This document shows, piece after piece, positions 15,908-25,365 of a DNA stretch of 46,600 nt. The stretch comes from an uncultured Cryomorphaceae bacterium (GTDB lineage Bacteria > Bacteroidota > Bacteroidia > Flavobacteriales > UBA7430): the NCBI GenBank assembly GCA_902551855.1, contig CACDER010000004.1, forward strand, positions 1 through 46,600. Reading direction: 5' to 3'. The notes under the pieces are model-generated. The model was not told the origin of the DNA, made no database searches, and saw only the letters and a list, made by a program, of their open reading frames with translations. Position 1 is the stretch's first letter, and each line of letters begins with the position of its first letter. Position numbers and translations under genes: made by a program.

Positions 15908-17428
15908 GTGAATGAGTTAATTATAAAGTCTTCAAGTCAAGAAGTATCAATTGCTTTACTTAAAGACGGGAAGCTAGTAGAACTCCATAGAGAAAAGAGT
16001 AATAATAGTTTTGCAGTAGGTGATATTTACTTAGGGAGAGTTAAAAAAATAATTACTGGTTTAAATGCTGTTTTTGTTGATATTGGTTCTGAAAAAGACG
16101 CTTTCCTTCATTATCATGATTTAGGCCCTAAATTATTGTCTTTCCAAAATTATACTAGTAAAAGTATTTTGGGAAAGCAAAAAAACTGGCTTTTATCAGA
16201 TTTTAAGTTTGATAAAGAAATTTTAAAAGAGGGAGCCATTAGTTCAGCTGTTTCAACTAATCAAAATATTTTAGTTCAAATTACTAAAGAGGCAATTTCA
16301 TCTAAAGGCCCTAGAATAAGTTCTGAAATATCAATTGCAGGGAGATATCTAGTTTTGGTTCCGTTTTCTGATAAAGTATCTGTATCTCAAAAGATTACTG
16401 ACCTTAATGAAAGAGATAGACTAAAAAGATTGATTCAAAGTATTAAACCCAAGGGATTTGGAGTAATTATTAGAACAGTTGCAATGAAGAAAAAAGTTGC
16501 AGATTTAGATTCAGATTTAAATAATATGATATCTAAGTGGAAACTAATAAACAAAAATTTAAGAAACTCCAAAAGTCCAAAAAAAATACTAGGTGAATTA
16601 GGAAAAGTTTCAGTAATATTGAGAGATATTTTAAACGATTCATTCAATAAAATAACGGTTGATAATAAAGAAATTTTTCACCAAATATTATCTTATTTGC
16701 GAACTATTGCTCCTGATAAGGAGAAAATACTAAAGTTATTTAAATCTGATTTACCTATTTTTGAAAAGTTCAATGTTGAAAAACAAATTAAGTCTTCATT
16801 TGGAAAAACTGTATCAATTAAAAAAGGTGCTTACCTTGTAATTGAGCATACCGAGGCATTACATGTAATTGATGTAAATTCTGGAAATAGAAACAATAAG
16901 TCAGATAGTCAAGAAGACAATGCCCTTGAAGTAAATCTTGAAGCGGCAAAGGAAATTGCAAGACAATTAAGATTAAGGGATATGGGGGGTATAATTGTTG
17001 TTGATTTTATTGATTTAAATGATAGTAAAAATAGAATTAAACTATTTGATTCATTGAAACTTTATATGAGTGAAGACAGAGCTAAACATAAAATTCTTCC
17101 ACCCAGCAAATTTGGTTTAATTGAGATAACTCGTCAGAGGCAAAAACCTGAGTTAAAAATTAATACTAATGAAAAATGTCCTACTTGTAAAGATAAAGGC
17201 GAGGTTAATCCGTTAATATTATTGATAGATAAAATATTATCTAGTCTTGATGAAAAACTGTTAACCAATAATAAAAATTCTTTGACAATATACTCTCATC
17301 CATTTGTTTCTTCCCATTTAAAAGAAAAACTATATTATAAAAAATTTTTATGGTTTTTTAAATATTTTAAAATTCTTAAATTTAAGCCACTCCATGGTAA
17401 CAATTTTTTTGAATATTCTATAAAATAA
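15908..17428 (+). CDS. rng: Ribonuclease G/E family endoribonuclease
   Basis: Single-strand-specific endoribonuclease for rRNA maturation and mRNA decay, 506 residues as in Bacteroidota RNase G. The start is GTG at 15908 (an ATG at 15912 is out of frame), giving the family-like opening NELIIKSSSQEVSIALL. An S1 domain follows (FAVGDIYLGRVKKIITGLNAVFVDIG). The catalytic Mg2+-binding aspartates are seen in HVIDVNSG (about residue 322) and VVDFIDL (about 363). The zinc-link CPTC lies near residue 425, followed by the small C-terminal domain. There is no RNase E-type scaffold tail. Confidence 0.94.
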   Translation: MNELIIKSSSQEVSIALLKDGKLVELHREKSNNSFAVGDIYLGRVKKIITGLNAVFVDIGSEKDAFLHYHDLGPKLLSFQNYTSKSILGKQKNWLLSDFKFDKEILKEGAISSAVSTNQNILVQITKEAISSKGPRISSEISIAGRYLVLVPFSDKVSVSQKITDLNERDRLKRLIQSIKPKGFGVIIRTVAMKKKVADLDSDLNNMISKWKLINKNLRNSKSPKKILGELGKVSVILRDILNDSFNKITVDNKEIFHQILSYLRTIAPDKEKILKLFKSDLPIFEKFNVEKQIKSSFGKTVSIKKGAYLVIEHTEALHVIDVNSGNRNNKSDSQEDNALEVNLEAAKEIARQLRLRDMGGIIVVDFIDLNDSKNRIKLFDSLKLYMSEDRAKHKILPPSKFGLIEITRQRQKPELKINTNEKCPTCKDKGEVNPLILLIDKILSSLDEKLLTNNKNSLTIYSHPFVSSHLKEKLYYKKFLWFFKYFKILKFKPLHGNNFFEYSIK

Positions 17429-17461
17429 ATCTGTTTTTAAAGAAATTATATTTAATTATTT

Positions 17462-17909
17462 ATGAAAAATATAAAGGAAAAAATTTTAAAATTTTGTTTA
17501 TACAGAGAAAGATGCGAGTTTGAAGTCGAAAAAAAATTAAAAGTTTTTCAAATCAATGAAAAAGAAATTAATAAAATCGTGAATGAGCTTAAATTAGAAA
17601 ATTTTATAAATAATAAAAGATTTACAAAAAGTTATATCAGAGGCAAGTATGAATATAAAAAACTGGGGGTTTAAAAAAATAAAGTTCCATTTAAACAAGT
17701 TTAAAATTCCTGATAAATTAATCACTGAACAATTAAATAAAATAGATTTAAATTCATATGATGAAAAAATTAAAAAAATTATTAGATACAAAATCCAATC
17801 TTATGGAGAATCAAAATTTTTGAAAAAAAAAATATTCACTTTTATGATATCTAAAGGCTATGAATACAGTAGAATTGAAAAAAATTATAATGAGCTAAAA
17901 TATAATTAA
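17462..17909 (+). pseudogene. recX: RecX regulatory protein, frameshifted
   Basis: RecX binds RecA filaments and limits their activity. The N-terminal part (MKNIKEKILKFCLYRERCEFEVEKKL... to FTKSYIRGKYEYK) is in the frame ending at 17674. The C-terminal part (NWGFKKIKFHLNKFKI... onward) is in the +1 frame from 17649 to 17909. They join at TATAAAAAACTGGGGG (17652-17667): removing one base restores YKNWGFKKIK or YKKWGFKKIK, the expected RecX sequence, for a total of about 148 residues. The two track ORFs are thus one broken gene. Error, inactivation and slippage rescue cannot be separated from the sequence. Confidence 0.8.
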
Positions 17910-17929
17910 TAATTAGTAAAAAGTTAAAG

Positions 17930-19039
17930 ATGATTAATTATGAAATTATAAGATTACTTGAAGAACGATTATTAAAATTAAATAACTATTTAGAGATTGA
18001 AAAAAAAAATATTCTTATTGAGGAAGAAGAGGCATTATCTCAAGACCCAAATTTCTGGAATGATCCAAAAAAAGCTCAGATTAAAATTAAAAATTTAAAA
18101 GAATTAAAAAAGTGGGTTGATAGTTTTTACAAAGTTCAATCCTCACTTAACGATTTAAAAGTGATTTTTGATTTTTATAAATCAGATGAAGCCTCCGAAG
18201 AGGATGTCATTTTTCATCATAAAGTTTGCTTAGACCTAATTGAAGAATTAGAGTTTAAAAATATGTTATCTGAAAAAGAAGATCGACTTGATGCAATTTT
18301 ATCTATAAATTCTGGAGCAGGTGGAACTGAAAGTCAGGATTGGGCCTATATGTTAATGAGAATGTATATAATGTGGGGTGAAAAAAATAATTTTAAAATT
18401 AAACAAATTGATATTCAAGATGCAGAAACAGCAGGGATTAAATCATGTACCCTTCAGTTTAATGGTGATTTTGCATATGGAAATTTAAAAGGTGAAAATG
18501 GTGTCCACAGATTAGTTAGATTGTCACCATTTGATTCAGCAAATAAACGTCATACTTCTTTTGCTTCAGTTTTTATTTTTCCATTAATTGATGATACCAT
18601 AGAAATTGAAATTTCAAATTCAGAAATTTCATGGGAAACAATGAGATCCGGAGGAGCTGGTGGACAAGGAGTCAATAAATTAGAAACAGCTGTTAGATTA
18701 AGACATCATAAATCAGGATTAATTATTGAAAATTCAGAAACTAGATCTCAATTAGAAAATAAAGATAAAGCAATGCGATTACTTAAATCTAGATTATATG
18801 ATATTGAATTAAAGAAAAGACAAAAAGAGAAGGATAAAATTGAAGGTTTAAAAAAATCTATTGATTTTGGTTCTCAAATTAGAAATTACGTAATGCATCC
18901 TTACAAGCTTGTAAAGGATCTAAGAACAAACAAAGAAACCTCTGATATTCATTCTGTATTAGATGGGAATTTAAATCAATTTATCAAAGAGTATTTAATG
19001 CAAAAAGGTAATAATAATGAAAATATATCACAATCCTAG
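17930..19039 (+). CDS. prfB: Peptide chain release factor 2
   Basis: Terminates translation at UGA and UAA. The peptide-anticodon SPF is present in RLSPFDSANKRH, and the GGQ peptidyl-hydrolysis motif lies at residues 244-246 (RSGGAGGQGVNKLETAVR). The 369-residue length is normal. The gene is one uninterrupted frame. In most bacteria an in-frame UGA near codon 26 forces a +1 shift, but here the corresponding site reads TAT TTA GAG (Y-L-E, 17987-17995), so the autoregulatory frameshift is absent. Several genes in the window, such as rsmA, end in TGA, so RF2 is needed. The 3' end overlaps the next gene by 23 nt. Confidence 0.96.
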   Translation: MINYEIIRLLEERLLKLNNYLEIEKKNILIEEEEALSQDPNFWNDPKKAQIKIKNLKELKKWVDSFYKVQSSLNDLKVIFDFYKSDEASEEDVIFHHKVCLDLIEELEFKNMLSEKEDRLDAILSINSGAGGTESQDWAYMLMRMYIMWGEKNNFKIKQIDIQDAETAGIKSCTLQFNGDFAYGNLKGENGVHRLVRLSPFDSANKRHTSFASVFIFPLIDDTIEIEISNSEISWETMRSGGAGGQGVNKLETAVRLRHHKSGLIIENSETRSQLENKDKAMRLLKSRLYDIELKKRQKEKDKIEGLKKSIDFGSQIRNYVMHPYKLVKDLRTNKETSDIHSVLDGNLNQFIKEYLMQKGNNNENISQS

Positions 19040-19352
19040 ATGTCAAATCAGTAGAAAAACACTTAAATTAATTTTAGATAAAGGTGTCAATCCTAAAATA
19101 ATTCTTTACATGAAGAAAAAAATAGAAAAAGTGGAATTAGAAAATTTAATTAGAAAATTAAAAATTTCTCCAATCAATCTATTTAGAAAAAATGAGAAAT
19201 TATTCAAAGAATTAAATATTTCAAAAATGAAAGATGATAAATTAATTAAAATTATGTTAGAAAATCCAAAATTAATCCAAAGGCCAATAGTTGAAATTGA
19301 TGATAAAGCAATTATATGTAGACCTCCTGAAAAAATTAATTTCATTCTATAA
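19017..19352 (+). CDS. ArsC/Spx-family protein (arsenate reductase-like)
   Basis: A 111-residue thioredoxin-fold protein of the ArsC family. The N-terminal HNPRCQISRKTL contains the single active-site Cys9 that attacks arsenate in true ArsC. The C-terminal part shows RPIVEIDDKAIICRPPEKI, matching the family's RP[IV]...RP. There are no other arsenic genes nearby, so arsenate reduction is only a family-based guess. Many chromosomal members of this type are uncharacterised. It starts within prfB, implying coupled translation, and abuts the GSCFA gene. Confidence 0.85.
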   Translation: MKIYHNPRCQISRKTLKLILDKGVNPKIILYMKKKIEKVELENLIRKLKISPINLFRKNEKLFKELNISKMKDDKLIKIMLENPKLIQRPIVEIDDKAIICRPPEKINFIL

Positions 19353-19354
19353 CT

Positions 19355-20335
19355 ATGGATTGGTCAATTGATTTTGATATTGGTAAATATCCATTTGAAA
19401 TTAATCACAATGATGAAATTTTTATGGTAGGTTCTTGCTTTTCTGCAAATATTTCCGAAAAATTAAAAAATTATAAGTTTAATGTTTTTGACAATCCATA
19501 TGGAATAATATATAACCCAATATCTATTTTTAAAAGCCTTGATGATTCATTAACGAAAACAAATCCTGACAAAAAATTATTCATAAAAAAAGAAAATATT
19601 TTTTTGCATTATTCTTATCATTCTGTAATTAGAGGTAATTCAATATTGGATTTTAAAAATAAAATTAATGAAATACAAAATAAAGTTAGGGAAAAGTTAA
19701 AGAGGTCAAAACTATTAGTAATTACTTTTGGCTCTTCATATACATATATTTTTAAGAGTAATTCAACTATAGTTTCTAATTGTCATAAACAACCAAATTA
19801 TTTATTTGAAAAATCTTTTATCCCGTCCTCTGAAATTATTAATCAATTTAACAATCTACAAAAAAAAATAATTAAGATAAATCCAAAAATAAAAATTATA
19901 ATTTCTGTCAGTCCGTTAAGACATTTGAAAGATGGAATTATTGAAAATTCAGTTTCAAAATCTAATTTAATTATTTCAAGTCACTATTTAAAAAATAGTT
20001 ATAGCAATGTATTTTATTTTCCATCATTTGAAATTATGAATGATGAATTGAGAGATTATAGATTTTATGAGTCAGATTTTATTCATCCGTCAAAAACTGC
20101 CGTAAAATATATTTTTGAAAAGTTCATAAAAACTCTTTTAGATAAAAATTCTTTGAATATTATAATTGAGTTAGAAAAATTATATAAAGATTTATCTCAT
20201 TCCCCAATTATTGAAAAATCACTAACTTACAAGAACTTTTTACAAAACTCTCTAAGAAAAGCTGAGTTTTTAAAAAATAAAATAGATGTGTCTAATGAAA
20301 TAAAAAAAATTAAAATTAAAATTAAAAACATATAA
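19355..20335 (+). CDS. GSCFA-domain protein
   Basis: A 326-residue protein of the GSCFA family, named for the motif seen here as [10 protein letters not shown] at residues 24-33. It is followed by [14 protein letters not shown] and, in the middle, [11 protein letters not shown], then [11 protein letters not shown] and YFPSFEIM. The family is thought to have an SGNH-hydrolase-like fold, and the [13 protein letters not shown] segment near residue 240 fits the late His motif. Its biological role is unknown. It lies 2 nt after the ArsC-like gene and 7 nt before fumC. Confidence 0.87.
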   Translation: MDWSIDFDIGKYPFEINHNDEIFMVGSCFSANISEKLKNYKFNVFDNPYGIIYNPISIFKSLDDSLTKTNPDKKLFIKKENIFLHYSYHSVIRGNSILDFKNKINEIQNKVREKLKRSKLLVITFGSSYTYIFKSNSTIVSNCHKQPNYLFEKSFIPSSEIINQFNNLQKKIIKINPKIKIIISVSPLRHLKDGIIENSVSKSNLIISSHYLKNSYSNVFYFPSFEIMNDELRDYRFYESDFIHPSKTAVKYIFEKFIKTLLDKNSLNIIIELEKLYKDLSHSPIIEKSLTYKNFLQNSLRKAEFLKNKIDVSNEIKKIKIKIKNI

Positions 20336-20342
20336 AAATATT

Positions 20343-21743
20343 ATGAATTACAGAATTGAAAGAGATACAATGGGTGATGTAAAAGTTCCTAAAAATAGAT
20401 ATTGGGGAGCCCAAACTCAAAGATCTAAAGATAATTTTAAAATTGATTTAAAATCTCCAATGCCAATTGAAATCATTTATGCATATGCCATCTTAAAAAA
20501 AGCTGCTGCGCAAACAAACTCAGATTTAGGGGTACTATCGTTAAAAAAGTCTAAATTAATAAGTTTAGTTTGTGATGAAATATTGGAAGGAAAACATGAT
20601 TTTGAATTTCCACTTGTTGTGTGGCAAACTGGTTCTGGAACTCAAACAAATATGAATATAAATGAAGTAATTGCAAATAGAGCTCATGTAATAAATGGTG
20701 GTGATATTAGTGATAAAGAAAAGATTTTACACCCAAATGATGATGTTAATAAATCTCAATCTTCCAATGATACATTCCCAACTGCAATGACTATTGCATC
20801 TTATAAAATTTTAGTCCAATCTGTTATTCCAAATCTTGAAAAACTATCTCAAGAGATAAAAAATAAATCAAAAAGTTTTATGAAAATTGTTAAGATTGGT
20901 AGAACTCATTTAATGGATGCCACTCCATTAACTCTTGGGCAAGAATTTTCATCTTATCATAGTCAACTTGAGTTTGGTATAAAATCGTTGAAGAATTCAT
21001 TAATTCATCTATCTGAATTAGCGATTGGTGGTACAGCTGTTGGAACAGGTATAAATTCACCTGAGGGATACAGAAAATTAGTAATTGAGAAAATAAATAA
21101 TTTTTCAAAACTTCCACTTAAACCGGCTACAAATTTGTTTGAATCAATATCATCGCATGATTCAATAGTTGAATCACATGCAGCTTTAAAAATGATTGCA
21201 ATATCATTACATAAAATTGCAAATGATATAAGAATGTTAGCTTCTGGGCCAAGATCTGGTATAAGTGAAATTATTATCCCAACTAATGAGCCAGGATCTT
21301 CTATCATGCCTGGAAAAGTAAATCCAACTCAGTGTGAAGCTATTACCATGGTTTCATCTCAAGTAATTGGAAATGACACTACTATTTCATTTGCAGCTGC
21401 AAATGGTCATTATCAGCTCAATGCATTTAAACCAGTAATTATATCCAATTTTTTAAATTCGGCCAGACTAATTGCTGACGCATGTGAATCATTTAGGGTA
21501 AATTGCATAAAAGGAATTTTACCAAATTTTGAAGAAATTAAAAAAAATCTTAATAATTCCTTAATGTTAGTGACAGCTTTAAATAACAAAATTGGTTATG
21601 AAAAAGCTGCAGAAATAGCTAAGATGGCTTTTAAAAATGGAACTACTTTGAAAGAAGAATCTATAAATCTAGGTTATTTGACTGAAAAACAATTTGATAA
21701 TTGGGTCAAACCACTAGAAATGTGTGGTTTAAAAGATGACTGA
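20343..21743 (+). CDS. fumC: Fumarate hydratase, class II
   Basis: Iron-independent fumarase of the TCA cycle (fumarate + water to L-malate), 466 residues. Visible motifs: [10 protein letters not shown] at about 96-105, [13 protein letters not shown] at 137-149, [10 protein letters not shown] with His189, and the mobile loop [16 protein letters not shown] with Ser319-Ser320 and the superfamily signature SSxMPxKxN. The C-terminal domain ends near LKDD. It overlaps the next small gene by 8 nt. Confidence 0.97.
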   Translation: MNYRIERDTMGDVKVPKNRYWGAQTQRSKDNFKIDLKSPMPIEIIYAYAILKKAAAQTNSDLGVLSLKKSKLISLVCDEILEGKHDFEFPLVVWQTGSGTQTNMNINEVIANRAHVINGGDISDKEKILHPNDDVNKSQSSNDTFPTAMTIASYKILVQSVIPNLEKLSQEIKNKSKSFMKIVKIGRTHLMDATPLTLGQEFSSYHSQLEFGIKSLKNSLIHLSELAIGGTAVGTGINSPEGYRKLVIEKINNFSKLPLKPATNLFESISSHDSIVESHAALKMIAISLHKIANDIRMLASGPRSGISEIIIPTNEPGSSIMPGKVNPTQCEAITMVSSQVIGNDTTISFAAANGHYQLNAFKPVIISNFLNSARLIADACESFRVNCIKGILPNFEEIKKNLNNSLMLVTALNNKIGYEKAAEIAKMAFKNGTTLKEESINLGYLTEKQFDNWVKPLEMCGLKDD

Positions 21744-22032
21744 TTTTAGAAATATAATCAATGAAGATATTCTAACATTAATTTATTTTTATGAAATAAA
21801 CGATACATCTCAACCTGAAATTATTGTTCAGTTAAAAAAAATTAAAAAAAAATTAAAAAGAAAAATAAAAATAATATCTATTGATATTAATGAAAATTTT
21901 TTTTTAGGTGATAAATTACAAATAAAATCTACCCCAAAGTTCAAAATATTTAAAAAGCAAACACTAATTTGGGAACAAGATAAAATTGAATCAAGCGATG
22001 AATTCATTAATTTTTTTAATGAATTAACTTGA
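21736..22032 (+). CDS. Thioredoxin-fold-like small protein lacking CxxC
   Basis: A 98-residue protein. Its pattern ([16 protein letters not shown], later [37 protein letters not shown]) follows thioredoxin: a first strand and helix, a second strand, then the cis-Pro loop STPKF and the final strand pair. The place of the active-site CxxC is taken by DTSQPE, and the protein has no cysteine, so it cannot be a disulfide reductase. It overlaps fumC by 8 nt and meets the GT117 gene tail-to-tail with a 9-nt overlap. Function unknown, assignment by fold pattern only. Confidence 0.6.
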   Translation: MTDFRNIINEDILTLIYFYEINDTSQPEIIVQLKKIKKKLKRKIKIISIDINENFFLGDKLQIKSTPKFKIFKKQTLIWEQDKIESSDEFINFFNELT

Positions 22033-25000
22033 TAACTCAGTCTTATTTAATTTTTCTAATAGTAAGTTATAGAAGTCAAATTCATCGTATTTGTTTACAA
22101 TACTTAAACACCTATTATAAATTGATTTTGATTTTTGAATTTCTTGAATTATTGAAGACTTTTCTTTTTCGTTAAATTGGTTAAAGTAAAGTAGTTCTTT
22201 TTCCAGTTTGGATGACATCGTTTCAATGATTTCTCTAGCTTTCTTTATCTGATTACATTGATAATAATATTCAGCCATAGGTAACATGAAAAAGTTATAC
22301 TCAACTTTTGAATGAGGCATTTCCTCAATACATTTATCAATAACTTGGACAGCTTTACTAGTGTCTCCCTCCAAAATAAGTTGACCTGCTAATCTAGCAA
22401 AAGAGTTTCGAATATTCATAACCAGCCTCAAGTTAGTTTCATCCATATATACTCCTTTTTGATTCATATTTCCGTAATCAAATTTATTCATTAAATTATT
22501 GTAAAGCTTTTTGCTATCAATTCTACCGATATTCCCTGAATTTGACTTAGTATATATTGGTACTAATTTATAAGCTAAACCTTCAAGTTGGAAGTAATCC
22601 CAGAGGTATGAATATGAATTTGCACTGTTACCAATTGTTATAGAAAAATAAATTGGTCTTTCCCACTTATTATTGTCAATTAAATCAATAATCATCATAT
22701 GTCTTTTTTCTAATTGGTCAATATTTAAATTCCAATTTAATGAATTTAAAACAAGATTTGAATCAACTTCATTTATCGTCCCATTTTTAAAAATTATATT
22801 CCTGTCTACAGGAATACTTAATTTTTTTGTTAAAAAACGGACATATTCTTTCCCAAAATTAACTTTTGTTTCTTTTGTATCTTTCTGAATCCAATTGTTC
22901 ATTTTTGAAATATTCCATCTTTGATCTCTTATTAAATTTCCGTTTCTATCCTTTAAGTTATCTCTAAAAATAGCAATATCTCTTGTACCTTGTTTATATA
23001 AATCATGAGGCATTTTAAATGGGACTCCTTTACCATTATATGCATCTCTTTTCATTTGATCAATGTACCAATCAGTATTCAAAAGTGATAAATTAACTAC
23101 TCTTACATCTGTTCTGTAGTTTTCAACTTCTTGAACATACCATAAAGGAAAAGTATCATTGTCACCCATAGTAAATAGGATTGCATCAGGATCGCAAGAG
23201 TCAAGATAAGCTTTAGCGAAATCTCTGGCAGTATATCTATTTGATCTGTTATGATCGTCCCATCCTTCTTTAGCCATTAAACCTGGGATGAATATTAGAC
23301 TCAATAAAAATGATAAGAAGATTGAAATATATTTATTAAAAATCATTTTCATGTAATCAATTATGCATATTAACCCAATTCCTATCCATATTGAAAAAGC
23401 ATAAAAAGATCCCACATAGGCATAGTCTCTTTCTCTAGGTTGAAATGGATATTGATTAAGATAAACTACTATAGCAATTCCTGTAAATATAAAAAGTAAA
23501 CTAACTATCCATGCATCTTTAGAGTTTCGTTTAAAGTGAAAAATTGATCCAATTAAACCAAATAAAAAAGGTAACATGTAAAAATGATTTCTTCCAGGAT
23601 TATTTTTTAATCCAGGTGGTATTTTATCCTGGGGTCCAAGTCTTAATTCATCAAGAAATTTAATTCCCGTAAGCCATTGTCCCTCAAGAATAGATCCATG
23701 ACTTTGTATATCATTTTGTCTTCCAGAAAAATTCCACATAAAGTATCTGAAATACATGTGGTTTAGTTGATAATTAAAAAAATATGATAAGTTTTCAATA
23801 AAAGAAGGTTTTTTACCTCTTCTACTTTTAATATTAGCCCATTCTTTATATGCTCTCACATGTCGATTGTCTCTACTCCACATTCTAGGGAAAAATCCTG
23901 AATGTTCTTTTTGAAAATTAGGAAAGTGATTTTTTCTGTTGTCAGAAATAATATATTTCCCTTTATTTTCATCTTTAACATATATAGGAGATCCATCAGA
24001 ATATGGATTTCTTTGATCTAAACCTGCAGTGAAATATTGACCATAAAGTAGAGGTGTTGATCCATACTGTTCTCTGTTTAAGTAGGCTAAAAGACTGACA
24101 GCTTCTTCAGGATTATTTTCGTCAATTGGGGTATTAGCATTGGACCTTATCAAGAGTATTGTGAAAGAAGAGTAGCCGATCAATATGTAAGTTAAACCTA
24201 AAATGATACTATTTGAGTTGTATAAATCGTTTTCACTAGTCTTTTTTAAACCATAGTAAATCATGAAAATAATTGCAGAAATAAAAAAGATTGTTCCACT
24301 ATTAAAAGGTAAACCAAAATTGTTAACAAAAACTCTTTCAATTATACCTAACCATTTCACTATTTGTGGAATTAATCCAAAAAATATGAAGCCTAATATT
24401 AATATTGAAATTAATCCAGTTAAGATAAAACCTCTGGTATCAACTTTATACTTTTTAAAATAATAAACATAAACTATGGCTGGTATAGCTAGTAAATTTA
24501 ACATATGAACACCAATAGATAAGCCAATTAAATAACAAATGAGAATTAACCATCTATTTGCATAGTCCCCCTGTGAATCATATTCAGCTTCCCATTTCAA
24601 TACTGACCAAAAAACTATAGCTGTGAAAAAAGAAGACATAGCATATACTTCACCTTCAACTGCAGAGAACCAAAAAGAATCAGAAAACGTGTAAGCTAAA
24701 GAGCCTAGAATTCCTGAAAATATAATTATAAATATATCAGAATTACTTTTTGGTTCACCAATTATTTTTTTCCCAAATGAGGTTATAGTCCAAAAAAGGA
24801 ACATAATGGTCAAGGCTGAAAACGAAGCAGACATAAAATTAATCATGTATGCTACCTTAGTAGTATCTCCAAAAGCAAAATTGGAGAAAAAATTTCCAAG
24901 TAATAAAAATGTTGGAGCACCAGGCGGATGACCAACTTGTAGTTTATATGCAGTTGCAATATATTCACCACAGTCCCAAAAACTTGTTGTGGGTTCAAGT

Positions 25001-25074
25001 GTGAGTACATAAACTATTAGTGCAACTAGAAATAATAGCCATCCAAATAGATTATTTATTTTTTGATAAAACAT
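22024..25074 (-). CDS. DUF2723 / GT117 membrane protein (TMEM260-like)
   Basis: A 1016-residue membrane protein of the DUF2723 family, classed as glycosyltransferase family 117 and related to eukaryotic TMEM260 (protein O-mannosyltransferase). The N-terminus has a hydrophobic helix, then the conserved TLEPTTSFWDCGEYIATAYKL, with Asp34 and Glu37 in the likely catalytic loop, followed by VGHPPGAPTF. About a dozen membrane helices run to near residue 600. A soluble C-terminal domain then contains LFTMGDNDTFPLWYVQEVENYRTDVRVVNLSLLNTDWYIDQMK, a block well conserved in Bacteroidota members, and ends in helical repeats. Transfer of sugar from a lipid donor to exported proteins is inferred from the family. 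Confidence 0.9.
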   Translation of the reverse strand: MFYQKINNLFGWLLFLVALIVYVLTLEPTTSFWDCGEYIATAYKLQVGHPPGAPTFLLLGNFFSNFAFGDTTKVAYMINFMSASFSALTIMFLFWTITSFGKKIIGEPKSNSDIFIIIFSGILGSLAYTFSDSFWFSAVEGEVYAMSSFFTAIVFWSVLKWEAEYDSQGDYANRWLILICYLIGLSIGVHMLNLLAIPAIVYVYYFKKYKVDTRGFILTGLISILILGFIFFGLIPQIVKWLGIIERVFVNNFGLPFNSGTIFFISAIIFMIYYGLKKTSENDLYNSNSIILGLTYILIGYSSFTILLIRSNANTPIDENNPEEAVSLLAYLNREQYGSTPLLYGQYFTAGLDQRNPYSDGSPIYVKDENKGKYIISDNRKNHFPNFQKEHSGFFPRMWSRDNRHVRAYKEWANIKSRRGKKPSFIENLSYFFNYQLNHMYFRYFMWNFSGRQNDIQSHGSILEGQWLTGIKFLDELRLGPQDKIPPGLKNNPGRNHFYMLPFLFGLIGSIFHFKRNSKDAWIVSLLFIFTGIAIVVYLNQYPFQPRERDYAYVGSFYAFSIWIGIGLICIIDYMKMIFNKYISIFLSFLLSLIFIPGLMAKEGWDDHNRSNRYTARDFAKAYLDSCDPDAILFTMGDNDTFPLWYVQEVENYRTDVRVVNLSLLNTDWYIDQMKRDAYNGKGVPFKMPHDLYKQGTRDIAIFRDNLKDRNGNLIRDQRWNISKMNNWIQKDTKETKVNFGKEYVRFLTKKLSIPVDRNIIFKNGTINEVDSNLVLNSLNWNLNIDQLEKRHMMIIDLIDNNKWERPIYFSITIGNSANSYSYLWDYFQLEGLAYKLVPIYTKSNSGNIGRIDSKKLYNNLMNKFDYGNMNQKGVYMDETNLRLVMNIRNSFARLAGQLILEGDTSKAVQVIDKCIEEMPHSKVEYNFFMLPMAEYYYQCNQIKKAREIIETMSSKLEKELLYFNQFNEKEKSSIIQEIQKSKSIYNRCLSIVNKYDEFDFYNLLLEKLNKTELSS

Positions 25075-25196
25075 TCTTTTATTTTTGAAGTTTTTGAATT
25101 AATATTGCGAATTTAAAAAAAAAAAATATTTGATTTGTAAATTTTAAATTTCTTTAAATTTTTTTTAATAATTTATTAAAATTATGAAAATTAAGA

Positions 25197-25204
25197 TACT
25201 TTTG
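25197..25204 (+). promoter_or_regulatory. -7 box of tRNA-Gln promoter
   Basis: TACTTTTG, a perfect TAnnTTTG element, ends 10 nt before the mature tRNA 5' end, a position that would start transcription almost at the tRNA. No clear TTTG is present 19 nt upstream. Confidence 0.6.
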
Positions 25205-25213
25205 TAAAAATTA

Positions 25214-25286
25214 TGTCCCATGGTGTAACTGGCAACACGTCTGGTTTTGGTCCAGAAGAGTCTAGGTTCGATCCCTAGTGGGACAA
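25214..25286 (+). tRNA. tRNA-Gln (anticodon TTG)
   Basis: The acceptor stem TGTCCCA (25214-25220) pairs with TGGGACA (25279-25285), with A as discriminator. The anticodon arm TCTGG-TTTTGGT-CCAGA places TTG at 25247-25249, reading glutamine CAA/CAG codons. The T arm CTAGG-TTCGATC-CCTAG carries the expected TTCGATC loop. No CCA is encoded. The first base pair T-A instead of G-C is normal for bacterial tRNA-Gln. Confidence 0.95.
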
Positions 25287-25352
25287 CTACAAATAATCGA
25301 AATAAACATTTATTTAAATTACTTCTAAATTTAGTTAGTTGTCTAAAAAGTG

Positions 25353-25360
25353 TATATTTG
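25353..25360 (+). promoter_or_regulatory. -7 box upstream of nusA
   Basis: TATATTTG matches TAnnTTTG, with TTTA at the -33 position 19 nt upstream (25330-25333). Transcription would begin near 25365 and give a leader of about 85 nt holding a hairpin and a small ORF before nusA. Confidence 0.5.
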
Positions 25361-25365
25361 CATAT

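Noticed and set aside
17930-18010. Programmed frameshift in prfB
   Set aside because: The frame is continuous from the ATG and no in-frame TGA is present near codons 20-30.
21005-21307. 100-aa minus-strand ORF (and 20890-21117)
   Set aside because: Antisense shadows of fumC, whose motifs are intact.
25214-25286. tRNA-Gln as an integration site for a mobile element
   Set aside because: No repeated 3' tRNA fragment, integrase or foreign-looking gene is seen on either side.
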